From positions 1-9,642 of the forward strand of contig JAWLGN010000211.1 in NCBI GenBank assembly GCA_041685075.1: a stretch of DNA of 9,642 nucleotides. The letters run 5' to 3'. The position numbers and the translations under genes are program-made. Of this stretch, positions 1 to 6,115 are shown one piece after another (within the stretch, counting starts at the first letter, position 1; each line of letters begins with the position of its first letter). This stretch comes from JAMCRM01 sp041685075. Lineage in GTDB: Bacteria > Acidobacteriota > Terriglobia > Bryobacterales > Bryobacteraceae. Under the pieces are notes generated by a model. It was not told where the DNA came from. It did not search any database and saw nothing but the letters and a program-made list of their open reading frames with translations.

Positions 1-1
1 A

Positions 2-406
2 AGCGACATCGGCAAGGTCTACACCGGCCAGCCCACGCGCATCACCGTGGAGTCCTACCGCGACCAGACCTTCCTCGGCAAGGTGACCAAGATCTCCCCT
101 CTGGGCGTGGAAAAGGATAACGTCACCACCTTCGAGGTGCGGGTCTCCATCTCCAACGCCTCGCGCAAGCTGGCCGCCGCCATGACGGCCAACGCCGAGA
201 TCATTCTGGAGGAGCGCAAGGGCGTGCTGGCCGTTCCGGACAGCGCCATCCTGTATCAGAAGGACAAGTCCACCTCGGTGGCGATTCCCGATCCGACGGC
301 CGAAAGCGGTAAGCGCCGGGTGGCCGTGGTCACCGGGATCAGCAATGGTTCGCGCGTTCAGATTGTCGAGGGTTTGGGCGAAGGCGACCAGGTGATCCTC
401 CAGTAG
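2..406 (+). CDS. Periplasmic adaptor (membrane fusion) subunit, C-terminal part
   Basis: The frame is open at the left window edge and gives 134 residues ending in a TAG stop. What remains fits the beta-barrel and membrane-proximal parts of MacA/HlyD/RND-type adaptors: an early stretch V-T-K-I-S-P-L-G-V-E, then G-V-L-A-V-P-D-S-A-I-L and the typical ending V-V-T-G-I-S-N-G through V-E-G-L-G-E-G-D-Q-V-I-L. Such proteins sit in the periplasm, anchored in the inner membrane, and link a transporter to an outer-membrane channel. Only 7 bases separate it from the following permease gene, so the two are very likely cotranscribed. The N-terminal anchor, hairpin and lipoyl-like domain lie outside the window. 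A MacA-like partner of the two permeases is most likely; the substrate cannot be told. Confidence 0.85.
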   Translation, partial: SDIGKVYTGQPTRITVESYRDQTFLGKVTKISPLGVEKDNVTTFEVRVSISNASRKLAAAMTANAEIILEERKGVLAVPDSAILYQKDKSTSVAIPDPTAESGKRRVAVVTGISNGSRVQIVEGLGEGDQVILQ

Positions 407-413
407 AGGCGCC

Positions 414-1670
414 ATGTACCTCCGGGAACTATTCGGCCAGGTGTGTGCCAGCCTGCTGCGCAACAAGCTGCGGAGCTTCCTGACCATGGCGGGAATCGCC
501 TGGGGAGTGGCCTCCATGGTGTTGATCGTGGCCATGGGGGAGGGTTTCAAGCAGGGCCAGCACGCCAACATGCGGCAGTTGGGGGAGAATATCGTGCTGG
601 TCTTCGGCGGCCGCACCGAGATGCAGGCCGGCGGGCAGCGCGCCGGGCGCCGCGTGCGACTCACCTACCGCGACATTCGGGATATCCGCACCGAGTGCTG
701 GCGCGTGCGGTACGCGGTGGGCGAGATGCAGAACACCGCGCGCGCGGTGAGCGTCCATAACAGCGGCTCGTTCACGGTGAACGGAGTCGAGCCGCTGTAC
801 TCGCGCATCCGCACCATTCCCGTCTCCGCCGGCCGCTTCCTGGCCGGGCCCGATAACGACGGCGCGCGGCGCGTCTGCGTGCTCGGCGACAATGTGCGGA
901 AGCAGTTGTTCGGCGATCGGCCGGGCGTAGTGGGGGCGCAGGTGGCCATCAACGGCCTGCCCTTCGCGGTAGTGGGGGTCATGCCTTCCAAGAAGCAGAA
1001 CTCCAGCTACAACGGCCTGGACGTGGACAAGATTTACATCCCCTACACGACGCTGGTGCGGGACCTGCCGCCGGCCGATGCCAGCTTCCAGCCGGGCATC
1101 GTCAACAACATCATCTACGTGCCGCGCTCGCTGGCCGAGTGGAAGCCCGCGCGCGAACAGGTGATGCGGGTGCTGGCGCGCAACCACGGTTTCCACCCGC
1201 GCGACCCCGGGGCCGTCCACATCTGGGATACCGTCGAGCAGGCCGAATTGTTCGACGGCGTCTTCCTGTCCATGACCGCGTTCCTGGCGAGCATCGCGGT
1301 CATCACCCTGACGCTCGGCGGCATAGGGGTCATGAACATCATGCTGGTCTCGGTCTCCGAGCGCACCCGCGAGATCGGGCTGCGCAAGGCCGTAGGCGCC
1401 ACGCGCCTGCGCATCCTGGCGGACTTCCTGCTCGAGGGGCTGCTGCTGGCCGGCATCAGCGGGACCGCCGGTTTTCTGTGCGCTTACGGACTGGCCGCGG
1501 TGGTCAACTCCTTCCCCATGCCGGAGATGTTCGGCGGGCTGCCGGTGGACGGCGGCACCACGGCGTTGGCCTTCGGCGCGCTGGCGCTGACGGCGGTGGC
1601 CTCCGCCGCCTGGCCGGCGTGGCGCGCGGCATCTCTTACCCCCGTGGAGGCCTTGCGCTATGAGCGCTAG
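414..1670 (+). CDS. MacB/FtsX-type ABC transporter permease (first of pair)
   Basis: This 418-residue protein has the MacB permease layout: a cytoplasmic N-terminus, a first membrane helix near residues 21-41, a large periplasmic domain (about 42-285), and an FtsX domain with helices near 287-312, 337-365 and 382-402. The signature G-V-M-N-I-M-L-V-S-V-S-E-R-T-R-E-I-G at 305-322, followed by L-R-K-A-V-G-A-T, marks the loop that contacts the ATPase, and it ends with the family tail P-V-E-A-L-R-Y-E. Full MacB carries an N-terminal ATPase; this protein has none, so a separate ATPase must serve it. The ATG is supported by AGAGG at 405-409, overlapping the stop of the adaptor gene. It probably forms a heterodimer with the next permease, working with the adaptor to export a compound or lipoprotein; substrate unknown. 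Confidence 0.9.
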   Translation: MYLRELFGQVCASLLRNKLRSFLTMAGIAWGVASMVLIVAMGEGFKQGQHANMRQLGENIVLVFGGRTEMQAGGQRAGRRVRLTYRDIRDIRTECWRVRYAVGEMQNTARAVSVHNSGSFTVNGVEPLYSRIRTIPVSAGRFLAGPDNDGARRVCVLGDNVRKQLFGDRPGVVGAQVAINGLPFAVVGVMPSKKQNSSYNGLDVDKIYIPYTTLVRDLPPADASFQPGIVNNIIYVPRSLAEWKPAREQVMRVLARNHGFHPRDPGAVHIWDTVEQAELFDGVFLSMTAFLASIAVITLTLGGIGVMNIMLVSVSERTREIGLRKAVGATRLRILADFLLEGLLLAGISGTAGFLCAYGLAAVVNSFPMPEMFGGLPVDGGTTALAFGALALTAVASAAWPAWRAASLTPVEALRYER

Positions 1671-2919
1671 CAGCATCGTTCGGGAAGCCGTGGAGGCCCT
1701 GCGCTTCAACCGCCAGCGCAGCATCCTGACCACCATCAGCCTGGCCTGGGGTGTGGCCTGCTTCGTCATCCTCTACTCCTACGGCGACGGCTTCGAGTTC
1801 GCCTTGCGGAAAGCCTTCCTTGCGGTGGGGCACGACCTGGTGATCACCTACAACGGCCAGACCTCCACGCAGGCCGGGGGCGAGCGCGCCGGCCGCCGCA
1901 TCCGCCTCGAGCTTTCCGACGTGAACGCCATCCGGGAGAACGCGCCCCTGGTGGCGGCCGTCTCTCCGGAGGTGCTGTTGTGGGGCGCCAACATCGTGCG
2001 CGGCTACCGTACCCAGAGCCTCACGGTGCGGGCCGTCTATCCTTCCTACGGCACGCTGCGAAATATGCAGATGGCCTCCGGCCGCTGGCTGGCGCCGGAG
2101 GACCTGGCCGGGAAACGGCGCGTGGCGGTGATGGGTGCAAACGCCGTCCGGAAAATGTTCGGCGAGATTCCCCCGGAGGGCGAGGAGATCGCCATCAACG
2201 GGCTGCGGTTCACTGTCCTGGGGGTGATCCGGAACAAGGTCCAGATCTCCAACTACAACGCCCCGGATAACGAGTGCCTGTTCATCCCCTACTCGGCGGC
2301 CGCGTTGTTGCGCGACATCCGCTATCCCAATTACATCGTCTGGAGCCCCATCAACCCGGTCTTCCGCGAGGATGCCGTGCGGCAGGTACGCGGCGTGCTG
2401 GCCGGTGTGCATGATTTTTCGCCCCACGACGAGCGCGCCGTGCAGATCATCGCTTTCGGCGAGTTCCTGCACATTGTCGAAACTATGGCGCTGGCGCTGC
2501 GCCTGCTGCTGGGCTTCATCGGCACCCTCACGCTGGCGATCGGCGGCGTGGGGCTGGCCAACATCATGCTGGTTTCGGTAACGCAGCGGACACGCGAAAT
2601 CGGCGTACTGAAATCCATCGGCGCCACCCGCCGCGCGATCTTGGCGCAGTTTTTGCTGGAGGCCATGGCGGTAGTCACTTTCGGCGGCGTGCTGGGGGTA
2701 GCGGCCGGCTGCGCGGTCACGGCGGTACTGGAAACCATGCCGCTGCTCGGCCCGCTGTTCAAGGACACCAGCGGCACCGGCGACATCCAGTTGCGCGTAT
2801 CCACCTTCGCGGTCCTCGCCTCGACCCTGATGCTGGAAAGCGTGGGGCTTGTAGCGGGTTTGCTGCCGGCCGTGAAAGCCGCGCGCCTGGACCCGATTGA
2901 GGCGCTGCGGTACGAATAA
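1660..2919 (+). CDS. MacB/FtsX-type ABC transporter permease (second of pair)
   Basis: A 419-residue paralogue of the preceding permease, nearly equal in length and with the same layout: helix near 21-41, periplasmic MacB-type domain to about 275, then FtsX-domain helices near 280-305, 328-355 and 381-406. Matching landmarks include Q-A-G-G-E-R-A-G-R-R-I-R at 71-82, A-I-N-G-L-R-F at 178-184, N-I-M-L-V-S-V at 301-307 before T-R-E-I-G-V-L-K, and the tail P-I-E-A-L-R-Y-E. Its ATG lies inside the end of the first permease gene (11 bases shared). The ribosome binding site GGAGG at 1646-1650 is formed by the codons for the V-E-A tail motif of the upstream protein. The overlap suggests translational coupling and equal production, as expected for a heterodimer. 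No ATPase gene follows. Confidence 0.9.
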   Translation: MSASSIVREAVEALRFNRQRSILTTISLAWGVACFVILYSYGDGFEFALRKAFLAVGHDLVITYNGQTSTQAGGERAGRRIRLELSDVNAIRENAPLVAAVSPEVLLWGANIVRGYRTQSLTVRAVYPSYGTLRNMQMASGRWLAPEDLAGKRRVAVMGANAVRKMFGEIPPEGEEIAINGLRFTVLGVIRNKVQISNYNAPDNECLFIPYSAAALLRDIRYPNYIVWSPINPVFREDAVRQVRGVLAGVHDFSPHDERAVQIIAFGEFLHIVETMALALRLLLGFIGTLTLAIGGVGLANIMLVSVTQRTREIGVLKSIGATRRAILAQFLLEAMAVVTFGGVLGVAAGCAVTAVLETMPLLGPLFKDTSGTGDIQLRVSTFAVLASTLMLESVGLVAGLLPAVKAARLDPIEALRYE

Positions 2920-2945
2920 GGCAGCCGTTCGGCGCCTCCCGGGCG

Positions 2946-2951
2946 TACAAT
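2946..2951 (+). promoter_or_regulatory. Possible -10 box upstream of the deacylase gene
   Basis: TACAAT matches five of six bases of the bacterial -10 consensus and lies in the 177-base gap between the second permease and the deacylase gene. No good -35 is seen 16-18 bases upstream (the best stretch is around 2923-2928), so this is weak. If used, it would give a leader of about 140 bases. Confidence 0.25.
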
Positions 2952-3096
2952 GTGGGCAGAGGATCGCCACCATGCCCCCGCACACGGGTACCCTCGGCGT
3001 CCGCTCCAGCCCTTCCTCCGGATTTCTCCGCTTGCCATGCTGTGCCGGCCGTGCGTGGCGGCAGTGGTTCTCCCATCCCCAGTACAGGAGGCTGTT

Positions 3097-3585
3097 ATGG
3101 CACTATCCGAGAAACTGCGGCTCTTCCTGGAGGAGAGCCGTGTTCCCTACCACCACAACGTCCACCCGCTCGCCTACACCGCGCGGGAGGTCGCCAGCGC
3201 CGAGCACTTGCCCCCGCAGGAGGTGGCGAAGACGGTGGTGATCTGGGGCGATAACGGATATGCCATGCTGGTGCTTCCCGCCAGCATGGTGGTCGATTTT
3301 CAGGAACTGCGCGCCGCTCTCGGGCTCACGCACGTGCGGCTGGCTACAGAGAACGAACTCGGACAACTGTTTCCCGATTGCGACCTGGGCGCCATGCCTC
3401 CTTTCGGGAACCTCTACGACCTCCCGGTCTACCTCGATAGCGCGCTGCTGCGGGACGAGCGCATCGCCTTCAATGCCGGAACGCATCGCGACGTCCTCCA
3501 CATGCGGATGGACGATTTCAAGCGGCTGGTCTCCCCCAGCATCGTTTCCGTGGCGCGGGAGACCGTGACGCAGCACGGATGGTAA
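3097..3585 (+). CDS. YbaK/EbsC-family aminoacyl-tRNA deacylase
   Basis: The product (162 residues) covers one complete YbaK/ProX-type editing domain. These free-standing proteins hydrolyse wrongly charged tRNAs, such as Ala- or Cys-tRNA(Pro), in the cytoplasm. Visible family marks are the conserved lysine K45 in E-V-A-K-T-V-V-I-W, the hydrophobic run V-L-P-A at 59-62, the loop D-L-G-A-M-P-P-F-G at 96-104, and F-N-A-G-T-H-R-D-V at 125-133 near the end. The start is set by AGGAGG at 3086-3091, five bases before the ATG; the frame is open further upstream but has no ribosome binding site there. The last residues (about 149-162) extend a little past the domain. The tRNA specificity cannot be told from sequence. 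It stands alone, on the opposite strand from purH. Confidence 0.88.
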   Translation: MALSEKLRLFLEESRVPYHHNVHPLAYTAREVASAEHLPPQEVAKTVVIWGDNGYAMLVLPASMVVDFQELRAALGLTHVRLATENELGQLFPDCDLGAMPPFGNLYDLPVYLDSALLRDERIAFNAGTHRDVLHMRMDDFKRLVSPSIVSVARETVTQHGW

Positions 3586-3603
3586 GCCCACATGGCAGGG
3601 CGC

Positions 3604-3631
3604 CGGGCGGCGGCTACCGGACCGCCGCCCG
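3604..3631. terminator. GC-only hairpin behind the deacylase gene
   Basis: A perfect 10-base-pair stem (CGGGCGGCGG at 3604-3613 and its complement at 3622-3631) with an 8-base loop begins 18 bases after the deacylase stop. It sits between two converging genes and could stop transcription from either side. There is no T-run after it on either strand, so it is not a standard intrinsic terminator. Confidence 0.35.
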
Positions 3632-3924
3632 CGCGCCGCTGAATCGCTTCTCGGCCGTTGTCCTCGCCCTGGTGGTGAACTTCGCCGCCGTTCCGCTGCT
3701 CGCCCTCGCGAGGCGCCCCGCCCGGAGCAGGCCGAATACCACAAGCCACAGCCCGATCAACACGACCAGCAGGAACAGCACGTTACGCCCGCCAGCGTCG
3801 CTGACGCGAGCCCATCGGGGACGCTGACTACGGCGTTGACAAACCCGGCCACGGTGTCCTTGCGGGCAGCGCCACGCGTTTCAGACGGCACCGCCTGCCC
3901 GGGTGGCGGGATGTTCTGATCCAT
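3614..3924 (-). pseudogene. Decayed SulP-family anion transporter remnant
   Basis: From an ATG at 3924 the minus strand reads a short soluble N-terminus, then D-T-V-A-G-F-V-N-A-V-V-S-V-P-D-G-L-A-S-A and T-L-A-G-V, which matches the first membrane segment of SulP transporters (normally followed by N-P-x-x-G-L-Y). Instead the frame runs into unrelated residues and stops at 3757. In the frame shifted by two bases, right at this point (about 3784 downward), the sequence reads N-V-L-F-L-L-V-V-L-I-G-L-W-L-V-V-F-G-L-L and then R-A-G-R-L-A-R. This matches a later SulP helix (usual form F-L-L-V-L-L-x-G, ending G-L-L-R-L-G-R-L-x-R). The tail becomes unrelated and stops at 3614. So two SulP pieces lie in the right order, with roughly 50-60 residues lost between them and everything after missing. 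The match is by recognition, not alignment. The alternative is two unrelated small membrane peptides. Confidence 0.55.
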
Positions 3925-3931
3925 CGGCTCA

Positions 3932-3952
3932 GCCGCCGGTTCGCACCGCGGC
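3932..3952 (-). terminator. Possible hairpin downstream of purH
   Basis: Arms GCCGC+GGT and ACC+GCGGC pair across a four-base loop, with a single-base bulge, 26 bases past the purH stop on the minus strand. No T-run follows, so termination here is only a possibility. The structure lies just before the ATG of the SulP remnant. Confidence 0.25.
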
Positions 3953-3977
3953 GGGCGCTTGTTGCACCTGGTATTGC

Positions 3978-5510
3978 CTAGTGGCGGAAGTGCCGTATGC
4001 CGCTGAACACCATGGCCAGGCCGAGCCGGTCGGCGGCCTCGATCACCTCTTGATCCCGCACCGAGCCGCCCGGCTGGATGATGGCCGTAGCGCCGTGGCG
4101 CGCGGCCTCCTCGACGCCGTCCGGGAAGGGGAAGAAGGCGTCGGAACCCACCACCGTTCCGGAGAGCGGCAGCACCGCTTTCATGGCCGCGATCTTGACC
4201 GAATCGACGCGGCTCATCTGCCCCGCCCCGACGCCCACGGTCTGGCCGGCGCGGGCGAAGACGATGGCGTTCGATTTCACGTGCTTGGCCACCTTCCAGG
4301 CGAACTCGAGCGCGGCCCACTCCTCGTCGCTGGGGGCGCGCCTGGTGGCCACCTTCGCCGCCGCGCGGTCGAGCTTCGCGGTGTCGGCCGTCTGGGCGAG
4401 ATAACCGCCGGCAAGCGACTTGATGACCAGCCCCGGCTCGCCCGGCGCCACCTTCATGAGCCGCAGGTTTTTCTTGACGCGCAGGATATCCAACGCCTCG
4501 GCCGTGTAGTCCGGCGCCGCGATGGCCTCGATGAAGGTCTTGGCGACTTCTTTTGCGGTGGCCGCGTCCACGGCGCGGTTGAAGCCGATCACGCCGCCGA
4601 AAGCCGACACCGGGTCGCACTCGAAGGCGCGGGTGTAGGCTTCCGCCAGCGCGCCGCCTTCGCCGCAGCCGCACGGGTTGGTGTGCTTGATGATGGCGGC
4701 GGCGGCGCATTGGAACTCGTTCACAAGCTGCCAGGCGGCATCCAGATCCACCAGGTTATTGAACGACAGCTCCTTGCCATGCAGTTGCTCGGCTCCGGCG
4801 ATGCCCACGCCGGGCGCGCCATAGACCGCGGCCTGCTGGTGCGGGTTTTCGCCGTAACGCAGATCGGCCAGCTTTTCGGCCCGAATATCGAGCATCGGCG
4901 GCAGCGCCGCCGCGGGCGCGTCCACCGCCGCCAGCCGCGCGCTGATGGCGCGGTCGTAAGCCGCGGTGGTGCTGAAAGCCTTGCGCGCCAGGCGCCAGCG
5001 CGTGTCGCGCGACAGTTCGCCGCCGGAGGTGCGCAGTTCCGCAACCACTCCCGCGTAATCCTCCGGTGAGACCACCACCGCCACGTCCGCCCAGTTCTTG
5101 GCCGCCGAGCGAATCATGGTGGGGCCGCCGATATCGATGTTCTCGATCATTTCTTCGAGTGTCACGCCCGGCTTGGCCGCCACCTTTTCGAACGCGTAGA
5201 GGTTTACCACCACCATGTCGATCGTGCGGATGTCGTGCGCCGCCAGGGCCTCCATGTGGGTGGAGTTGGCGCGCACCGCCAGGATACCGCCGGTGATCTT
5301 GGGGTGCATGGTTTTGACACGGCCGTCCAGCATCTCAGGGAAGCCGGTCACCTCGGAGACGTCGGTCACCGCCACGCCCTCACGCCGCAGCAGGGCGGCG
5401 GTGCCGCCGGTAGAGATGAGGACGGCGCCCATCCCTTCCAGTTGGCGCGCGAAGTCCACAATTCCGCTCTTATCCGTCACGCTGATGAGCACGCGCTCGA
5501 TTTTGGCCAT
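3978..5510 (-). CDS. purH: Bifunctional AICAR transformylase / IMP cyclohydrolase
   Basis: A complete 510-residue PurH, close to the usual 510-530. It carries out the last two steps of purine synthesis in the cytoplasm: formylation of AICAR with 10-formyl-tetrahydrofolate, then ring closure to IMP. The N-terminal cyclohydrolase domain (MGS-like fold, about 1-200) shows S-V-T-D-K-S-G at 10-16, S-T-G-G-T-A at 33-38, H-P-K-I-T-G-G-I-L at 69-77 and N-I-D-I-G-G-P-T at 124-131. The transformylase domain shows R-Y-G-E-N-P-H-Q at 218-225, the catalytic K275-H276 pair in I-K-H-T-N-P-C-G, G-A-G-Q-M-S-R-V-D-S at 428-437, and S-D-A-F-F-P-F-P-D-G at 456-465. It ends with the normal R-H-F-R-H. The start M-A-K-I-E is chosen over one 21 codons upstream because it matches the family N-terminus. 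No clear ribosome binding site is seen. Confidence 0.97.
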   Translation of the reverse strand: MAKIERVLISVTDKSGIVDFARQLEGMGAVLISTGGTAALLRREGVAVTDVSEVTGFPEMLDGRVKTMHPKITGGILAVRANSTHMEALAAHDIRTIDMVVVNLYAFEKVAAKPGVTLEEMIENIDIGGPTMIRSAAKNWADVAVVVSPEDYAGVVAELRTSGGELSRDTRWRLARKAFSTTAAYDRAISARLAAVDAPAAALPPMLDIRAEKLADLRYGENPHQQAAVYGAPGVGIAGAEQLHGKELSFNNLVDLDAAWQLVNEFQCAAAAIIKHTNPCGCGEGGALAEAYTRAFECDPVSAFGGVIGFNRAVDAATAKEVAKTFIEAIAAPDYTAEALDILRVKKNLRLMKVAPGEPGLVIKSLAGGYLAQTADTAKLDRAAAKVATRRAPSDEEWAALEFAWKVAKHVKSNAIVFARAGQTVGVGAGQMSRVDSVKIAAMKAVLPLSGTVVGSDAFFPFPDGVEEAARHGATAIIQPGGSVRDQEVIEAADRLGLAMVFSGIRHFRH

Positions 5511-5606
5511 ACAACGCAAGGTACCACGTTGCTCGGCGGATACGGCGTTCGGGGACAGGCGGGTACGCGCCATCGCCGCCCGGGCGAATGCTTTAGCCGG
5601 GGCCGG

Positions 5607-5636
5607 TTGACGCTAACACGCGCCAGCGGTTACAGT
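5607..5636 (+). promoter_or_regulatory. Probable promoter of tRNA-Glu
   Basis: TTGACG (5607-5612) resembles the -35 consensus, and TACAGT (5631-5636), 18 bases further on, resembles the -10 box. Transcription would begin around 5643, about 30 bases before the mature tRNA-Glu 5' end. No other promoter-like pair of this quality is seen in the purH/tRNA gap. Confidence 0.55.
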
Positions 5637-5674
5637 ATAGATGTTCGTTGTTTGCCTCGCGACTGAACGCCAGC

Positions 5675-5752
5675 GTCCCCATCGTCTAGTCAGGCCTAGG
5701 ACATCGCCCTTTCACGGCGGTAACGGGGGTTCGAATCCCCCTGGGGACGCCA
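5675..5752 (+). tRNA. tRNA-Glu (anticodon TTC)
   Basis: The acceptor stem GTCCCCA (5675-5681) pairs with TGGGGAC (5742-5748), followed by discriminator G and an encoded CCA (5750-5752). The anticodon loop CTTTCAC (5709-5715) gives anticodon TTC at 5711-5713, which reads GAA and GAG. The T arm has a GGGGG/CCCCC stem around TTCGAAT. The D arm is standard. All four arms are intact, and it lies divergently from purH. Confidence 0.96.
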
Positions 5753-5907
5753 CCTCCCTCCTGTCCGGACCGGACATAGGGCTGTCCGTCCCGCTGGTGC
5801 TTCAAAAGATTCCGCCGAATTCCTGGCAGGGTTTCCGCACCGGAAAGACCCTATCGGACCCTTCGATCTGGTATCCGGCGAACAAGCTTGGAGGTTAGTG
5901 CTTCCTT
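5753..5907. other. Spacer after tRNA-Glu with two inverted repeats
   Basis: This stretch holds a perfect palindrome, TGTCCGG-A-CCGGACA at 5762-5776, starting 10 bases past the tRNA CCA, with one half (CTGTCCG) occurring again at 5782-5788. A second, bulged hairpin with loop CAC spans 5828-5852. Neither has a T-run. One plus-strand frame stays open across the tRNA as far as 5898, but it crosses the tRNA and has no start with a ribosome binding site, so I do not call a gene. A GGAGG at 5890-5894 may serve the small gene that follows. Confidence 0.4.
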
Positions 5908-6063
5908 GTGGCCGGCATCTTCGAACTGGCGGCCTGGTTGTTCATCGTGTCTGCGCCATCTCTGCCGCTGACTGAGTTTCTGCGGGGGCGGATTGTGTTC
6001 CTCGTAAGCGGGCCGTTGGCGGCTGCAATCCTGCTCTGGTGTACGCAGGTCAGGAAGATGTAA
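5908..6063 (+). CDS. Possible small two-helix membrane protein, unknown function
   Basis: A GTG-started frame of 51 residues ending in TAA. It begins M-A-G-I-F-E-L-A-A-W-L-F-I-V and has two hydrophobic stretches, about 4-20 and 29-45, split by the charged turn T-E-F-L-R-G-R, and a basic end (V-R-K-M). About 40 of 51 codons end in G or C, as in the neighbouring genes, which favours real coding over chance. The best upstream GGAGG (5890-5894) is 13 bases from the GTG, longer than ideal. An in-frame stop at 5896-5898 rules out an earlier start. I do not recognise a family. It could also be chance or a leftover of inserted DNA next to the tRNA. Confidence 0.4.
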   Translation: MAGIFELAAWLFIVSAPSLPLTEFLRGRIVFLVSGPLAAAILLWCTQVRKM

Positions 6064-6093
6064 TCAGCCCCTCGTGGCGCCTTTGAGTAATTT

Positions 6094-6104
6094 GGGACGC
6101 CACC
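6094..6104 (+). repeat. Short repeat of the tRNA-Glu 3' end
   Basis: The 11 bases GGGACGCCACC repeat exactly the end of tRNA-Glu and the two bases after its CCA (5744-5754), in the same direction. Agreement continues loosely on both sides. This is what an old attachment site looks like when DNA has integrated into a tRNA 3' end. It is short enough to be chance in GC-rich DNA. Confidence 0.3.
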
Positions 6105-6115
6105 GCCTTCGCGTT

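Noticed and set aside
429..1769. Long open frame on the minus strand over the first permease
   Set aside because: It is a by-product of GC-rich codon use on the other strand: low-complexity His/Gln/Arg/Ala-rich product, no family pattern, while the plus strand has a clear MacB-type protein.
1636..2985. Long open frame on the minus strand over the second permease
   Set aside because: Same reason: no recognisable motif, and it mirrors a well-supported gene.
2950..3096. Longer N-terminus for the deacylase
   Set aside because: The additional 49 residues have no family resemblance, and AGGAGG lies five bases before the ATG at 3097.
3903..5069. Plus-strand open frame of nearly 390 codons across purH
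   Set aside because: It lies antisense to a complete purH with all catalytic motifs, and its product is His/Arg/Gly-rich without any family pattern.
5641..5898. Plus-strand open frame of 85 codons
   Set aside because: It runs straight through tRNA-Glu and has no independent start with a ribosome binding site.
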